64,000 bases of DNA from Mariprofundus aestuarium (GTDB lineage: Bacteria > Pseudomonadota > Zetaproteobacteria > Mariprofundales > Mariprofundaceae): the NCBI RefSeq assembly GCF_002795805.1, contig NZ_CP018799.1, positions 1,853,001 to 1,917,000 on the forward strand, given 5' to 3'. Below are positions 23,512 through 32,034 of this stretch, piece by piece (within the stretch, counting starts at the first letter, position 1; the number at the start of each line of letters is the position of its first letter). A program made the position numbers and the translations under genes. The notes below the pieces were generated by a model. The model worked only from the letters and a program-made list of their open reading frames with translations, was not told the origin of the DNA and did no database searches.

Positions 23512-24183
23512 TCAGGCCGCAGATTCCATCATAGCCACCGCTTCACGGGCTGCCTGTGCTGGATCTGGTGCATGCAGGATCGGGCGGCCAACAACGAGGT
23601 AGTCAGAACCATTGGCAATGGCGGACGCCGGATCGGCCACCCGTTTCTGATCCTGAGCATCCTGTCCACCCCAGCGAATACCAGGGGTTACAGTAATAAA
23701 ATTCTGCCCGCAAAGTGCCTTGATTTCAGCAGCCTCATGCACACTACAAACCACGCCATCAAGCCCTGCATCCAGTGCCATCTTTGCGCGTTGCAATGCC
23801 ACCTCACGCGCCTCTTCTTTGGGCATCGGATCACTGGTCAATACTGTGACAGCAATCAGCTTCATACCCGGAAACGCTTTGGCAGCACCAGCAGCAGCAG
23901 CCAGCATCTCTTCGCCTCCTCCTGCATGTACATTCACCATGTCTACACCAAGACCACCGGCACTCTCAATCGCCTGCGCGACAGTGTTAGGGATATCGTG
24001 AAATTTCAGGTCGAGAAACAGCTTGTGGGTCAGCTTTAAATCGCGCACAAGCGCCGGTCCTTCTGCGACAAACAGGCGTAACCCAACCTTCAGCCAGCCA
24101 ACTGATTCCCCCACCGCATCACGCATCAGCAGAGCCTTGTCACGACAATCCACATCCAGCGCCACCATCAACCGATCCTGCAT
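23512..24183 (-). CDS. pyrF: Orotidine 5'-phosphate decarboxylase
   Basis: A 223-residue TIM-barrel enzyme that converts OMP to UMP, the last step of de novo pyrimidine synthesis. The catalytic Lys-Asp array is in LFLDLKFHDIPNT, the N-terminal ALDVD motif is present, and the phosphate-binding end is VTPGIRW and DYLVVGRPI. ATG 24183 overlaps the lapB stop as TGATG and has GGAGGAG upstream, so the longer frame to 24246 is not used. The lapA-lapB-pyrF order is also known from other proteobacteria. Confidence 0.95.
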   Translation of the reverse strand: MQDRLMVALDVDCRDKALLMRDAVGESVGWLKVGLRLFVAEGPALVRDLKLTHKLFLDLKFHDIPNTVAQAIESAGGLGVDMVNVHAGGGEEMLAAAAGAAKAFPGMKLIAVTVLTSDPMPKEEAREVALQRAKMALDAGLDGVVCSVHEAAEIKALCGQNFITVTPGIRWGGQDAQDQKRVADPASAIANGSDYLVVGRPILHAPDPAQAAREAVAMMESAA

Positions 24184-25322
24184 CAAACCTTCTCCTCCTG
24201 CTTCGGGTGCAGCGTTCCCCATGTGTGGCATTGCGGGCATTGCCACCGCACTACCACCACCTCAACTCCGCACTGTTCACATATATAATTTTTGGCCGTC
24301 GTACGCCACTGCATGGAAAACTTCGTATGTGGATCGGACTCATCACCAATCACGGCCTGAAGCCTTAAGGACTCCCTTAATGTGCCGGGAACAAAGCCCA
24401 GCTCAGAACAAAGGTTCACAGCCTCCTGACGGCCATGCGCTGTTGCCACGACCTCCAGCCATGCCAGCACAAGCTCTGCGTCCCTGCCCTGCTGACAAAA
24501 CTCATACAGCAGAGCAAGCCCATGTTTAGCGTAAAAATCCTTATATTGAACCAGCAGCGATATAACGAGAGGAAAGTGCTCATGAGAGTGTGCTTTCAGC
24601 GCACGTACGCCTGCCTCAGCCACTTCTACTTCCCCCGCCTGAAGCGCCAGTTCTATCTCAACCATATGTGCCGGCGCACAGGCCGGATCAAGTTCAAGCG
24701 CCCGTGCTGCATATTCCGCAGCACTGTCACGATCTCCATCACTGCAACTCTGGCTGGCCATTTCAGAAAAAAGATAGGCGCGGTGCGAACTGTCGGATTC
24801 ATTGCGCACACGCTCCAGGCGTGAAAGCAGCTCCTCGGCCAGCAGCCACTCTTTACTCTGCTCCCTGATTCTCAGGCTGGCTTCAAGGGCACCGGCATGA
24901 TCGGAGCGGATATCCAGTGCCTTCTGGTACTGCATCAGGGCACGGTCGAGCAGACCACCGGTCTGGAAGTCCAAGGCGAGTGCCAGGTGTGCCTGCAGAT
25001 GCATTGATTGCGGCAGGTCGGGCCGTGCCAGTAAATTCTGGTGAATACGAACTGCACGTCCAATCTCACCTTTTGAGCGAAACATCTCGCCGAGTGCCAT
25101 ATATACATCTGCTGCTTCCGAGCGCAGGCGGGCAACCTGCACCATCTCCTGCAACGCCCGATCAGGCTCATCGGATAGCAAGTAGTTGATGCCGCGCAGA
25201 AGTGGAGAGATACGTTCATCCTCCTCTTGTTTGGGTTGCTCCTGCTCCTGAAGCGGGCGCAGTACCAGAGCAACCAGAACCACCAGTGCAATGGCGGTAA
25301 TAGCCAGAAGCAGGGTATTCAT
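24183..25322 (-). CDS. lapB: Lipopolysaccharide assembly protein B (TPR, rubredoxin-like)
   Basis: A 379-residue YciM/LapB protein with an N-terminal membrane anchor (LLLAITAIALVVLVALVL), TPR repeats across about 35-330 and a C-terminal rubredoxin-like metal site (CEQCG and CPQCHTW). In E. coli LapB controls LpxC stability with FtsH and so sets lipid A synthesis. Its pairing with lapA through a four-base ATGA overlap is the conserved arrangement. It is coupled to pyrF downstream. Confidence 0.93.
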   Translation of the reverse strand: MNTLLLAITAIALVVLVALVLRPLQEQEQPKQEEDERISPLLRGINYLLSDEPDRALQEMVQVARLRSEAADVYMALGEMFRSKGEIGRAVRIHQNLLARPDLPQSMHLQAHLALALDFQTGGLLDRALMQYQKALDIRSDHAGALEASLRIREQSKEWLLAEELLSRLERVRNESDSSHRAYLFSEMASQSCSDGDRDSAAEYAARALELDPACAPAHMVEIELALQAGEVEVAEAGVRALKAHSHEHFPLVISLLVQYKDFYAKHGLALLYEFCQQGRDAELVLAWLEVVATAHGRQEAVNLCSELGFVPGTLRESLRLQAVIGDESDPHTKFSMQWRTTAKNYICEQCGVEVVVVRWQCPQCHTWGTLHPKQEEKV

Positions 25323-25630
25323 ACGTCGTCTTGAAGCGGTATATTCCGCAAATTATCCACTTCCCGCTGCAGGCGTTCATTCTCCTGACGCAGCCAGATA
25401 ATTTCCTGTTTATGCTTGCGTCGTGAAAAGAGCAGTGCCAGAACGCCACCAAAAAAACCGAGCATGAAAGCGATAAAGACCGGAACATAGAACGGAATCG
25501 TAGCACTACTTACGCCAAGGAAATGGACTTGAATCAATGTCAGGTTCGCCATGGCAAACATCGTTGCAAACGATGTAAGCACAATCACCAACAGTACATT
25601 GGTCCAGTTCACAGAGTTAAAACCGTGCAT
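25319..25630 (-). CDS. lapA: Lipopolysaccharide assembly protein A domain protein
   Basis: A 103-residue small inner-membrane protein of the LapA/YciS family. Two helices (VLLVIVLTSFATMFAMANL and IPFYVPVFIAFMLGFFGGVLA) are followed by a basic segment and a short coiled-coil-like tail (ENERLQREVDNLRN). It pairs with LapB in lipopolysaccharide assembly. ATG 25630 was chosen; a TTG two codons upstream is possible, and neither has a clear Shine-Dalgarno site. Its stop overlaps the lapB start. Confidence 0.88.
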   Translation of the reverse strand: MHGFNSVNWTNVLLVIVLTSFATMFAMANLTLIQVHFLGVSSATIPFYVPVFIAFMLGFFGGVLALLFSRRKHKQEIIWLRQENERLQREVDNLRNIPLQDDV

Positions 25631-25644
25631 TTTCAAAGGGATTT

Positions 25645-25929
25645 TCAGCCTAAGCTTCCCACCCGTTCGCGCAGCTCTTTACCCGGCTTGAAATGAGGCA
25701 CCGTTTTAGCAGGAACCATGACTGAATCACCTGTTTTCGGGTTCCTGCCGAGGCGGGCATTGCGCTGTTTGGTGCAGAAGCTGCCAAAACCACGCAGCTC
25801 CACATGACCACCGGAGGCCAGCGCATCGCCGATCACCGACAGGATGGTGTTAACGACAACCTCAGCTTCACGCCGTGTAATTCCATCCTGCTTATCAGCA
25901 ATGATCTCTACCAGCTCTGATTTAGTCAT
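25645..25929 (-). CDS. ihfB: Integration host factor beta subunit
   Basis: A 94-residue HU/IHF-family DNA-bending protein. It starts MTKSELVEIIADKQ and carries GFGSFCTKQRNARLGRNPKTGD, the beta-arm with the proline that intercalates in DNA, then VPHFKPGKELRERV. Position directly after rpsA and the N-terminus point to the IHF beta subunit rather than HU. GGAGGG precedes ATG 25929. Length is exactly typical. Confidence 0.95.
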   Translation of the reverse strand: MTKSELVEIIADKQDGITRREAEVVVNTILSVIGDALASGGHVELRGFGSFCTKQRNARLGRNPKTGDSVMVPAKTVPHFKPGKELRERVGSLG

Positions 25930-26004
25930 AACACCCTCCGATTGAACCCATTAGCATAGGCAATCATTAGCGCTTCGCAAGTTTCCCTCTTGATTCGCCT
26001 ATTT

Positions 26005-27918
26005 TCAGTCAATTTTCCCCAGCAGTTTCCGCTGCAGCTCCAGCGCCAGTGCCGAAGGTGTTGAGTCCTTGGCCGCCTGCTGCGAATAGTTGCGCATCGC
26101 GTCGCGCTCTTCATCGCGCAGCTGCTGGCGAATAGAGAGTTCCACCTGCCTGCGCTTGCGGTTTACCTCGATGACCTTCGCCTCGATCTCGCTTCCCTCT
26201 TTCAACTCTTCGTGTTCGCGAGGAATTTCGCGCCTGGAGAGGAATGCATGCACGTTCTCAGCCAACTCCACGACAGCACCGCTCGGCTTCATCTCAAATA
26301 CCTTGCCATTAACGCTGTCACCACGCTTCACATTCTCAAGGAACAGTTCAAAGGGGTCACCTGAGAGCTGCTTGATGCCCAACGAGATACGCTGTTTTTC
26401 TACATCCACACCCAGAACCACACACTCGACTTCCTGACCTTTGCTGTAGTCAGCCAATGCTTCGCTGCCATGCTTTTCCCAGGAGAGGTTTTCCATATGC
26501 ACCAGACCATCAAGATCCGCACCAACAGGAACAAAGAAGCCGAAATCGGTAATGTTTTTGATCTTACCTGTCACATGCGAGCCAATCGAATGGTCTGCCA
26601 ACCAGCTCTGCCACGGATTATCACTTACAGCCTTCAGACTTAAACGAATACGGCGTGCATCAGCATCCACTTCCAGCACAGCCACATCAACCACATCACC
26701 CTCAGACAACACCTGCGCAGGTTTCACATCACTCCTGGTCCAGCTCATCTCAGAACGGTGAATCATCCCCTCAATTCCCGGTTCTAGCTCAACCACCGCA
26801 CCGAAATCCAGTAGTCGGCGAACCGTTCCTGTCAGGCGCATCCCGACTTCGTAGGTGGCTGCTACATTTTCCCATGGGTCGGACTGCAGCGCTTTCATGG
26901 AGACGGAGACCTTACCTGTTTCAGCATTAAGCTTTACAATTTCAACTGTCACACGCTGGCCAGTGGAGAGCATCTCCGAAGGCTTCTGGATACGTCGCCA
27001 CGAGATATCAGACACGTGCAACAGCGCATCCACGCCATCCAGGCCAATAAATGCGCCAAAGTCAGTCATTCGGCGAACCTCGCCAGTAACCTTGTCCCCA
27101 ACTGCGCGTTCCGCAAAGAACTGTGCACGCTGCACCTCTACTTGACCCGCCATTGGCTTCTTGCGTGAAACCACGACATTCTCAGGCCTGCGACGCGCCT
27201 CAAGCACAGCCACCTTGCACGGCTGTCCAATCAGCGACTCAGATTTAACATGCATATCGGTATCAGCTTCGGAGCGCGGCATAAATGCAGTAAGACCATT
27301 CAGGTTTACCCGGAAACCACCCTTTACTTCAGCGGTGATCACAGCATCAATAGCTTCACCACTCTCGACTGCGGCCTCAATTGCACCCCACGATTCACGT
27401 TTTCTCGCAGCCAGAACAGAAAGCGTTACGCCACCTGTGCCGCCAGCCGACTCAACCATCGCACTGATCATCTCTCCAACTGCGGGCAGCTCCAATCCAG
27501 CCTCTGCAAACTCGGCCAGTGGAATCGAGCCTTCATTCTTGGCGCCCACGTCCATAATCACAGCATCTGCATTGATGCCTACGATCATGCCTTCAATCAT
27601 CTCGCCACGGCGAACATCCGGATGCTCTTTCAGTGAAGCCTCAAACATCTGCTTGAAAGATTCCTCTTCAGCCACTTCAGCCACTTCAGCCACTTCAGCC
27701 ACTTCGGCCACTTCAGCCACTTCAGCCACTTCAGCCACTTCAGCCACTTCAGCCACTTCAGCCACTTCAGCCACTTCAGCCACTTCAGCCACTTCAGCCA
27801 CTTCAGCCACTTCAGCCACTTCAGCCACTTCAGCCACTTCAGCCACTTCAGCCACTTCAGCTACTTCAGCTGCTTCAGCTACTTCCTGTACTGCTTCCAA
27901 TGTTTTGGCTTCACTCAT
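26005..27918 (-). CDS. rpsA: 30S ribosomal protein S1 with a tripeptide-repeat N-terminal extension
   Basis: A 637-residue S1 protein, about 80 residues longer than E. coli S1 (557). The extra length is an E-V-A tripeptide tract at residues 12-83. The conserved body then begins at [10 protein letters not shown] and carries six S1/OB repeats, with copies of the [21 protein letters not shown] and [11 protein letters not shown] type. S1 binds mRNA and helps initiation. ATG 27918 (MSEAKTLE) has AGGATGG upstream; ATG 27930 is too close to that site. It lies between cmk and ihfB, as in many proteobacteria. The extension is in frame and does not damage the core. Confidence 0.96.
   Translation of the reverse strand: MSEAKTLEAVQEVAEAAEVAEVAEVAEVAEVAEVAEVAEVAEVAEVAEVAEVAEVAEVAEVAEVAEVAEVAEVAEVAEVAEVAEEESFKQMFEASLKEHPDVRRGEMIEGMIVGINADAVIMDVGAKNEGSIPLAEFAEAGLELPAVGEMISAMVESAGGTGGVTLSVLAARKRESWGAIEAAVESGEAIDAVITAEVKGGFRVNLNGLTAFMPRSEADTDMHVKSESLIGQPCKVAVLEARRRPENVVVSRKKPMAGQVEVQRAQFFAERAVGDKVTGEVRRMTDFGAFIGLDGVDALLHVSDISWRRIQKPSEMLSTGQRVTVEIVKLNAETGKVSVSMKALQSDPWENVAATYEVGMRLTGTVRRLLDFGAVVELEPGIEGMIHRSEMSWTRSDVKPAQVLSEGDVVDVAVLEVDADARRIRLSLKAVSDNPWQSWLADHSIGSHVTGKIKNITDFGFFVPVGADLDGLVHMENLSWEKHGSEALADYSKGQEVECVVLGVDVEKQRISLGIKQLSGDPFELFLENVKRGDSVNGKVFEMKPSGAVVELAENVHAFLSRREIPREHEELKEGSEIEAKVIEVNRKRRQVELSIRQQLRDEERDAMRNYSQQAAKDSTPSALALELQRKLLGKID
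27670..27885. repeat. rpsA: 24 tandem 9-bp repeats inside rpsA
   Basis: Twenty-four head-to-tail copies of a 9-bp unit (GAAGTGGCT on the coding strand), almost identical in DNA sequence. Silent or near-silent changes occur mainly in the three units at the 5' end of the gene and in one copy at about 27705. They encode 23 copies of E-V-A and one E-A-A. Such DNA-level identity implies recent expansion by slippage. Confidence 0.98.
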
Positions 27919-27938
27919 GTCGATATCCATCCTAAGTT

Positions 27939-27954
27939 CAATTCATTCGAATTG
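27939..27954 (-). promoter_or_regulatory. Hairpin in the rpsA leader
   Basis: CAATTC and GAATTG are separated by four bases (16-base dyad), ending a few bases before the AGGA ribosome site of rpsA. rpsA of E. coli is autoregulated through leader structure; whether this small AT-rich hairpin has such a role is unknown. Confidence 0.35.
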
Positions 27955-27981
27955 TTATTCAGTTTTGTGTTCATTTCCGTT

Positions 27982-28671
27982 TCAGACGGCGGTAATCAAG
28001 CCTCGCCGCGCCAGAACCCCAAGCATCCGATCCACCACATCATCCACCCGCATGGTCGTTGAGTCGATAGCGATCCCATCCTCTGCTTGACGAAGTGGCG
28101 CATGCTGACGCTCCCTGTCGCGTTGGTCACGCATTTTCAGCTCCTCAATCACCGCTTCAAGGGAGCTCCCCCCCTGATCTTTCAACTGCGCCCAGCGTCT
28201 GCGGGCCCGCTCTCGCACCGAAGCATTAAGAAAGAATTTGGCTTGGGCTTGTGGCAGCACCACCGTGCCTACATCACGGCCATCCATGATACATCCGGAT
28301 TCGGCAATCTTTCGCTGCAAACCAAGCAGTTTATCCCGTACCTGCTGCTGTGCAGCCACTGTTGATGCCGCAGCACCAACCGCCTCACTGCGCAGTCGAT
28401 CGGTCCAGTTTTCCCCGCCAAAAGCGATGCCATTCACCGTCCATGCAACCTGCTCAAGCATCTCATCCACCAGCGCTGCAAGGGCTTCGCTATCATCCAG
28501 TGCAATATCACGTTCCAGAGCAAGGCCACCAATCAGTCGATAGAGAAGGCCGGTATCCAGTACCGGCAATCCAACCTCTCCGGCCAGCATTTTGGCCACT
28601 GTCCCCTTGCCCGAGCCTGATGGTCCGTCAATCGCAATTTGTAATCCGGGAACAGCCTGCCAATTACTCAT
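27982..28671 (-). CDS. cmk: Cytidylate kinase
   Basis: A 229-residue P-loop kinase that phosphorylates CMP and dCMP. The P-loop is DGPSGSGKGTVAK; the CMP site includes LDTGLLYR and the GRDVGTVVLP segment; the lid carries RARRRW and RDQRDRER. Length is standard. ATG 28671 has GAGG eight bases upstream and lies three bases after the aroA stop. aroA-cmk-rpsA is a widely conserved order. Confidence 0.96.
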   Translation of the reverse strand: MSNWQAVPGLQIAIDGPSGSGKGTVAKMLAGEVGLPVLDTGLLYRLIGGLALERDIALDDSEALAALVDEMLEQVAWTVNGIAFGGENWTDRLRSEAVGAAASTVAAQQQVRDKLLGLQRKIAESGCIMDGRDVGTVVLPQAQAKFFLNASVRERARRRWAQLKDQGGSSLEAVIEELKMRDQRDRERQHAPLRQAEDGIAIDSTTMRVDDVVDRMLGVLARRGLITAV

Positions 28672-28674
28672 CTA

Positions 28675-30018
28675 TTAAACCTCATCCTGCCAGCGCACGT
28701 TCATGCCTATGCTCTGGGCTAGCGCCACGAAATTCGGAAAGCTGGTGGCAATTGCCGCCGCATTGTGGATGCGAATTTCACCATCGGCTCGCTGAGCCGC
28801 CACTGCCATCGCCATGGCAATACGGTGATCACCGAGTGCATCTACCTCAGCCCCGCCTTTCAAGCTGGCCAGACCTCGAATGACTGCGCCGTCAGGGCGT
28901 TCTTCGATATCAGCACCTGCAGCAGATAGAGCATCAGCCATCGCGCTGATGCGGTCGGACTCTTTCACCCTTAACTCTTCGGCATCTTCAAGCACAAACT
29001 CACCATCAGCCAGTGCCGCCGCTGCAAAGATCACTGGAAACTCATCAATGGCATCTGGCACATCGTTCGGATCTACATGCATGCCGTGCAGCCCGCCGGA
29101 CCTGACACGCACATCAGCCACCGGTTCTTCACCAACCTTCGCCTCATTTTCCAATGTGAGTGATGCACCCATGTCACTCATCACCCGTCGCCAGCCATCA
29201 CGACGCGGATTGATACCGATAGATTTCAGCGTCACATCCGAGCCATCCACAAGGCTTGCCGCCACGGCAAAGAAACAGGCAGATGAGGGGTCAGCAGGAA
29301 TATCGACCACCCCCTCAGGGGCAGTCAGTCTGTTATTGGGGAAAATTGATATTGTACCATCCACAGCCACATCTACCGGTTGCCCGAACAGCGGCAGCAT
29401 ACGTTCGGTATGATCGCGCGTCGGTTTCGGTTCATTCACCAGAGTTACACCATTGGCATAAAGGCCCGCCAGCAGCACACACGACTTCACCTGTGCACTG
29501 GCCACCTCGGAAACGTGGTGGATTGCATTCAACTTGCCGCCGGAAATGGTGATCGGCAGCAGATTGCCATCATCGTTGCCTGTCACCGTTGCACCCATGC
29601 TGCGCACGGGATCAACCACGCGCTTCATAGGGCGTTTGCGCAAGCTGGCATCACCGGTCACCGTGCTCTCAAATTCCTGACCCGCCAGAATGCCGGTCAT
29701 CAGGCGCACGCAGGTACCAGCATTGCCGGCATCAAGCATGGCCTCCGGTTTCTTCAAGCCGTGCAAGCCAACGCCATACACACGCAGTGCGGTTTTCTTA
29801 TCATTTAGCCACTCAATCTTCACACCCATGTCGATAAACATCTGTGCGGTAGCGACATTATCGTCACCAGGAAGGAAGCCGTGAATCTCCGTGATGCCAT
29901 CAGCAAGCGAGGCCAGCATCACCGAACGGTGCGACATCGACTTGTCACCGGGAACGGTGATCTCCCCATATAGTGGCCCCTTAGCCGGGCCTGCAATCAG
30001 TGTTCCGCCGATTTCCAT
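28675..30018 (-). CDS. aroA: 3-phosphoshikimate 1-carboxyvinyltransferase (EPSP synthase)
   Basis: A 447-residue shikimate-pathway enzyme joining shikimate-3-phosphate and PEP. Recognisable motifs are VPGDKSMSHRSVMLASLA, DAGNAGTCVRLMTG (LxAGNSGT-type loop with Ala in the first position), KRPMKR, KSCVLLAGLYA, ELRVKESDR and DHRIAMA. The G-N-A-G-T variant resembles class II enzymes (for example Agrobacterium CP4 type), which often tolerate glyphosate; this is a family-level inference. ATG 30018 overlaps the tyrA stop by one base (TAATG). Confidence 0.95.
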   Translation of the reverse strand: MEIGGTLIAGPAKGPLYGEITVPGDKSMSHRSVMLASLADGITEIHGFLPGDDNVATAQMFIDMGVKIEWLNDKKTALRVYGVGLHGLKKPEAMLDAGNAGTCVRLMTGILAGQEFESTVTGDASLRKRPMKRVVDPVRSMGATVTGNDDGNLLPITISGGKLNAIHHVSEVASAQVKSCVLLAGLYANGVTLVNEPKPTRDHTERMLPLFGQPVDVAVDGTISIFPNNRLTAPEGVVDIPADPSSACFFAVAASLVDGSDVTLKSIGINPRRDGWRRVMSDMGASLTLENEAKVGEEPVADVRVRSGGLHGMHVDPNDVPDAIDEFPVIFAAAALADGEFVLEDAEELRVKESDRISAMADALSAAGADIEERPDGAVIRGLASLKGGAEVDALGDHRIAMAMAVAAQRADGEIRIHNAAAIATSFPNFVALAQSIGMNVRWQDEV

Positions 30019-30914
30019 TACAATCCATCCCCATGTTTAGCCAGCCATGCTTCGCGTGCTTCTCTGGCCGCAGAAAATTCTTTCAACAACCTGTCAGCAT
30101 CATCCGCCAGCAGTGCCTCGCGCATGCCGTTCAGCTCCTGCTGGAACGCATCCAACTGCCCCAGCAGCGCATCACGATTGCTGAGCGCTATGTCACGCCA
30201 CATCTCAGGTGAGGATGAAGCGATGCGGGTAAAGTCACGAAAACCTCCGGCAGCAAAACAGAACGGATCATGCCCCTCACTCTTTTGCCGACGCACTGCA
30301 TTAACCAGCGCAAAGGCCGCCAGATGAGGCAGGTGACTGACTGAAGCAAGGAAATCATCGTGCTCTGCCGCATCCATAGTGACAACCCGACTACCAGTCT
30401 TCTCCCACAACTGCATAACCAGAGCCAGTGCAGTCGCACTGGAGTCACCAACCGGGGTAATGACACAGAGTCGTTTCTCATACAGCTCGGCAAAGGCAGC
30501 ACCGGCACCGGACTTTTCCGTTCCCGCAATCGGGTGAGCAGCAATAAAACGCTCGGGTCCTGGCAGGAACTTGTTTGCAGCAATAATCGTTGACTGCTTG
30601 GTGCTTCCGGCATCCGTGACCACAGCATGTTCCGGCAGCGTTTTCGCCATGGCAGCGAAAACCGACGCGTAAGCGCTCATCGGCACGGCCAACAGCACCA
30701 CATCAGCATCACGAACCGCTTCACCGACATCGTGGGTCCACGCGTCGACAATACCGATCCGTTGCGCCAGCTCAAGGTTGTCGCGATTTCGACCAACACC
30801 GGTGACATGTCCAACTACACCCGCCTTTTTCAAGGCAAGGCTCACCGAACCGCCTATGAGGCCGACTCCGACAATGACAAGATGGCCAATCAATGGCTTT
30901 TCAGCACTGGACAC
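30018..30914 (-). CDS. tyrA: Prephenate/arogenate dehydrogenase
   Basis: A 298-residue NAD(P)-dependent enzyme of tyrosine synthesis. The Rossmann motif is VGVGLIGGSVSLALKKAG, followed by the catalytic-region signatures DAGSTK, HPIAGTEKSG and SVSHLPHLAAFAL. GTG 30914 has AGGAG seven bases upstream and lies four bases after the hisC stop. Unlike Pseudomonas, where tyrA and aroA are fused, the two are separate but coupled. Prephenate versus arogenate preference cannot be read here. Confidence 0.93.
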   Translation of the reverse strand: MSSAEKPLIGHLVIVGVGLIGGSVSLALKKAGVVGHVTGVGRNRDNLELAQRIGIVDAWTHDVGEAVRDADVVLLAVPMSAYASVFAAMAKTLPEHAVVTDAGSTKQSTIIAANKFLPGPERFIAAHPIAGTEKSGAGAAFAELYEKRLCVITPVGDSSATALALVMQLWEKTGSRVVTMDAAEHDDFLASVSHLPHLAAFALVNAVRRQKSEGHDPFCFAAGGFRDFTRIASSSPEMWRDIALSNRDALLGQLDAFQQELNGMREALLADDADRLLKEFSAAREAREAWLAKHGDGL

Positions 30915-30918
30915 TCAC

Positions 30919-32025
30919 TTACTCCTGGAGCTCTGCAAGGATGACATTCAACATCTGCAGGAACTCGTTATTCTCATCTGCCGTACCCACTGAGATGCGC
31001 AGGTAATCCGCCATGCCATAAGGCGCAAGCGGGCGTGGAATGATGCCTCTATCTTCAAAGCTCCGCAAAAGCTCCCCGCACTGCGCGTGACGCAGCAGTA
31101 CAAAGTTGCCAAAACAGCGGCCGCCGAGCAGCCCCAAGCCGTCAAGAGCAGACTCCAGTCGTTGACGCTCTTGATTATTCTCAGCCACGCGGGCCATCAC
31201 CCACTCTCGGTCATCCAATGCTGCAACGGCAGCAACCTGAGCCAACAGGTTCAGGTTGAATGGTTCGCGATAACGATTGGCCAGCGCCGTGATTTCAGCG
31301 TCGGCAATGGCATAACCAACCCTGCAACCCGCCAAGCCGTAGGCTTTGGAGAAGGTACGGCTGATCACCAGCCCCGGATGTGAGAGGTCATGCACAGAAT
31401 CACCCTGTGTGTCAGCGACAAACTCGTAATAGGCCTCATCGATAATCACCACAACATCACGAGGCAAGCTGTCGAGAAAATCCTGCAGACGATCGTTACC
31501 ATGCAGTGTGCCGGTCGGGTTGTTCGGATTGGCGACACAGACCACCTTGGTCTTCTCATTCACAGCATGAGCCATGGCTTCAAGGTCGTGGGTCAGCCCA
31601 TCAGCTTCAGGCACTGAAACGGACGTTGCCCCAGCAGCCTGTGCCGCCAGTGCATAAACGATAAAGCCACGGCTGGAAAAGACGACCTCATCGCCAGCTC
31701 CGGCAAAGGTTCGAATCAGAATATCCAGCACCTCATTAGAGCCATTGCCAAGCAACAGCTGATCACGATTCACATGGTGAAATGAGGCCAGCGCATCTTT
31801 CAGAAGGTTGGCATCACCATCGGGATAGCGGTTAACGCCAGCCGCAGCATGCTGCATCGCAGCAATCGCCTTGGGAGACGGGCCATAAGGATTCTCGTTG
31901 GAGGCCAGTTTTACGGCGCGGGAAAGCCCCTTTTCGCGCAGCAGCGTCTCCACAGGCTTACCCGGCACATACGGGTACAAGCCTGATGTTTGCGGCACAG
32001 CACGTGCCAGCCAGTTTATGCTCAT
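30919..32025 (-). CDS. hisC: Histidinol-phosphate aminotransferase
   Basis: A 368-residue class I/II PLP aminotransferase of the HisC family. It has LASNENPYGPSP at the N-terminus, VCVANPNNPTG, the DEAYYEFV aspartate-tyrosine pair, and SRTFSKAYGLAGCRVGY with the PLP lysine. In the pheA-hisC-tyrA context it may also act as an aromatic aminotransferase for phenylalanine and tyrosine, as for similarly placed paralogs in other bacteria. AAGGA precedes ATG 32025. Confidence 0.93.
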   Translation of the reverse strand: MSINWLARAVPQTSGLYPYVPGKPVETLLREKGLSRAVKLASNENPYGPSPKAIAAMQHAAAGVNRYPDGDANLLKDALASFHHVNRDQLLLGNGSNEVLDILIRTFAGAGDEVVFSSRGFIVYALAAQAAGATSVSVPEADGLTHDLEAMAHAVNEKTKVVCVANPNNPTGTLHGNDRLQDFLDSLPRDVVVIIDEAYYEFVADTQGDSVHDLSHPGLVISRTFSKAYGLAGCRVGYAIADAEITALANRYREPFNLNLLAQVAAVAALDDREWVMARVAENNQERQRLESALDGLGLLGGRCFGNFVLLRHAQCGELLRSFEDRGIIPRPLAPYGMADYLRISVGTADENNEFLQMLNVILAELQE

Positions 32026-32034
32026 AAAAAATCC

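Noticed and set aside
27670-27885. Short regular repeats considered as a CRISPR array
   Set aside because: The units are contiguous 9-bp copies without spacers and sit in frame inside rpsA.
27161-28090. 309-codon plus-strand frame with Ser-Ala-Thr repeats
   Set aside because: It is the complementary reading of the rpsA tripeptide tract; the S1 domains on the minus strand are unmistakable.
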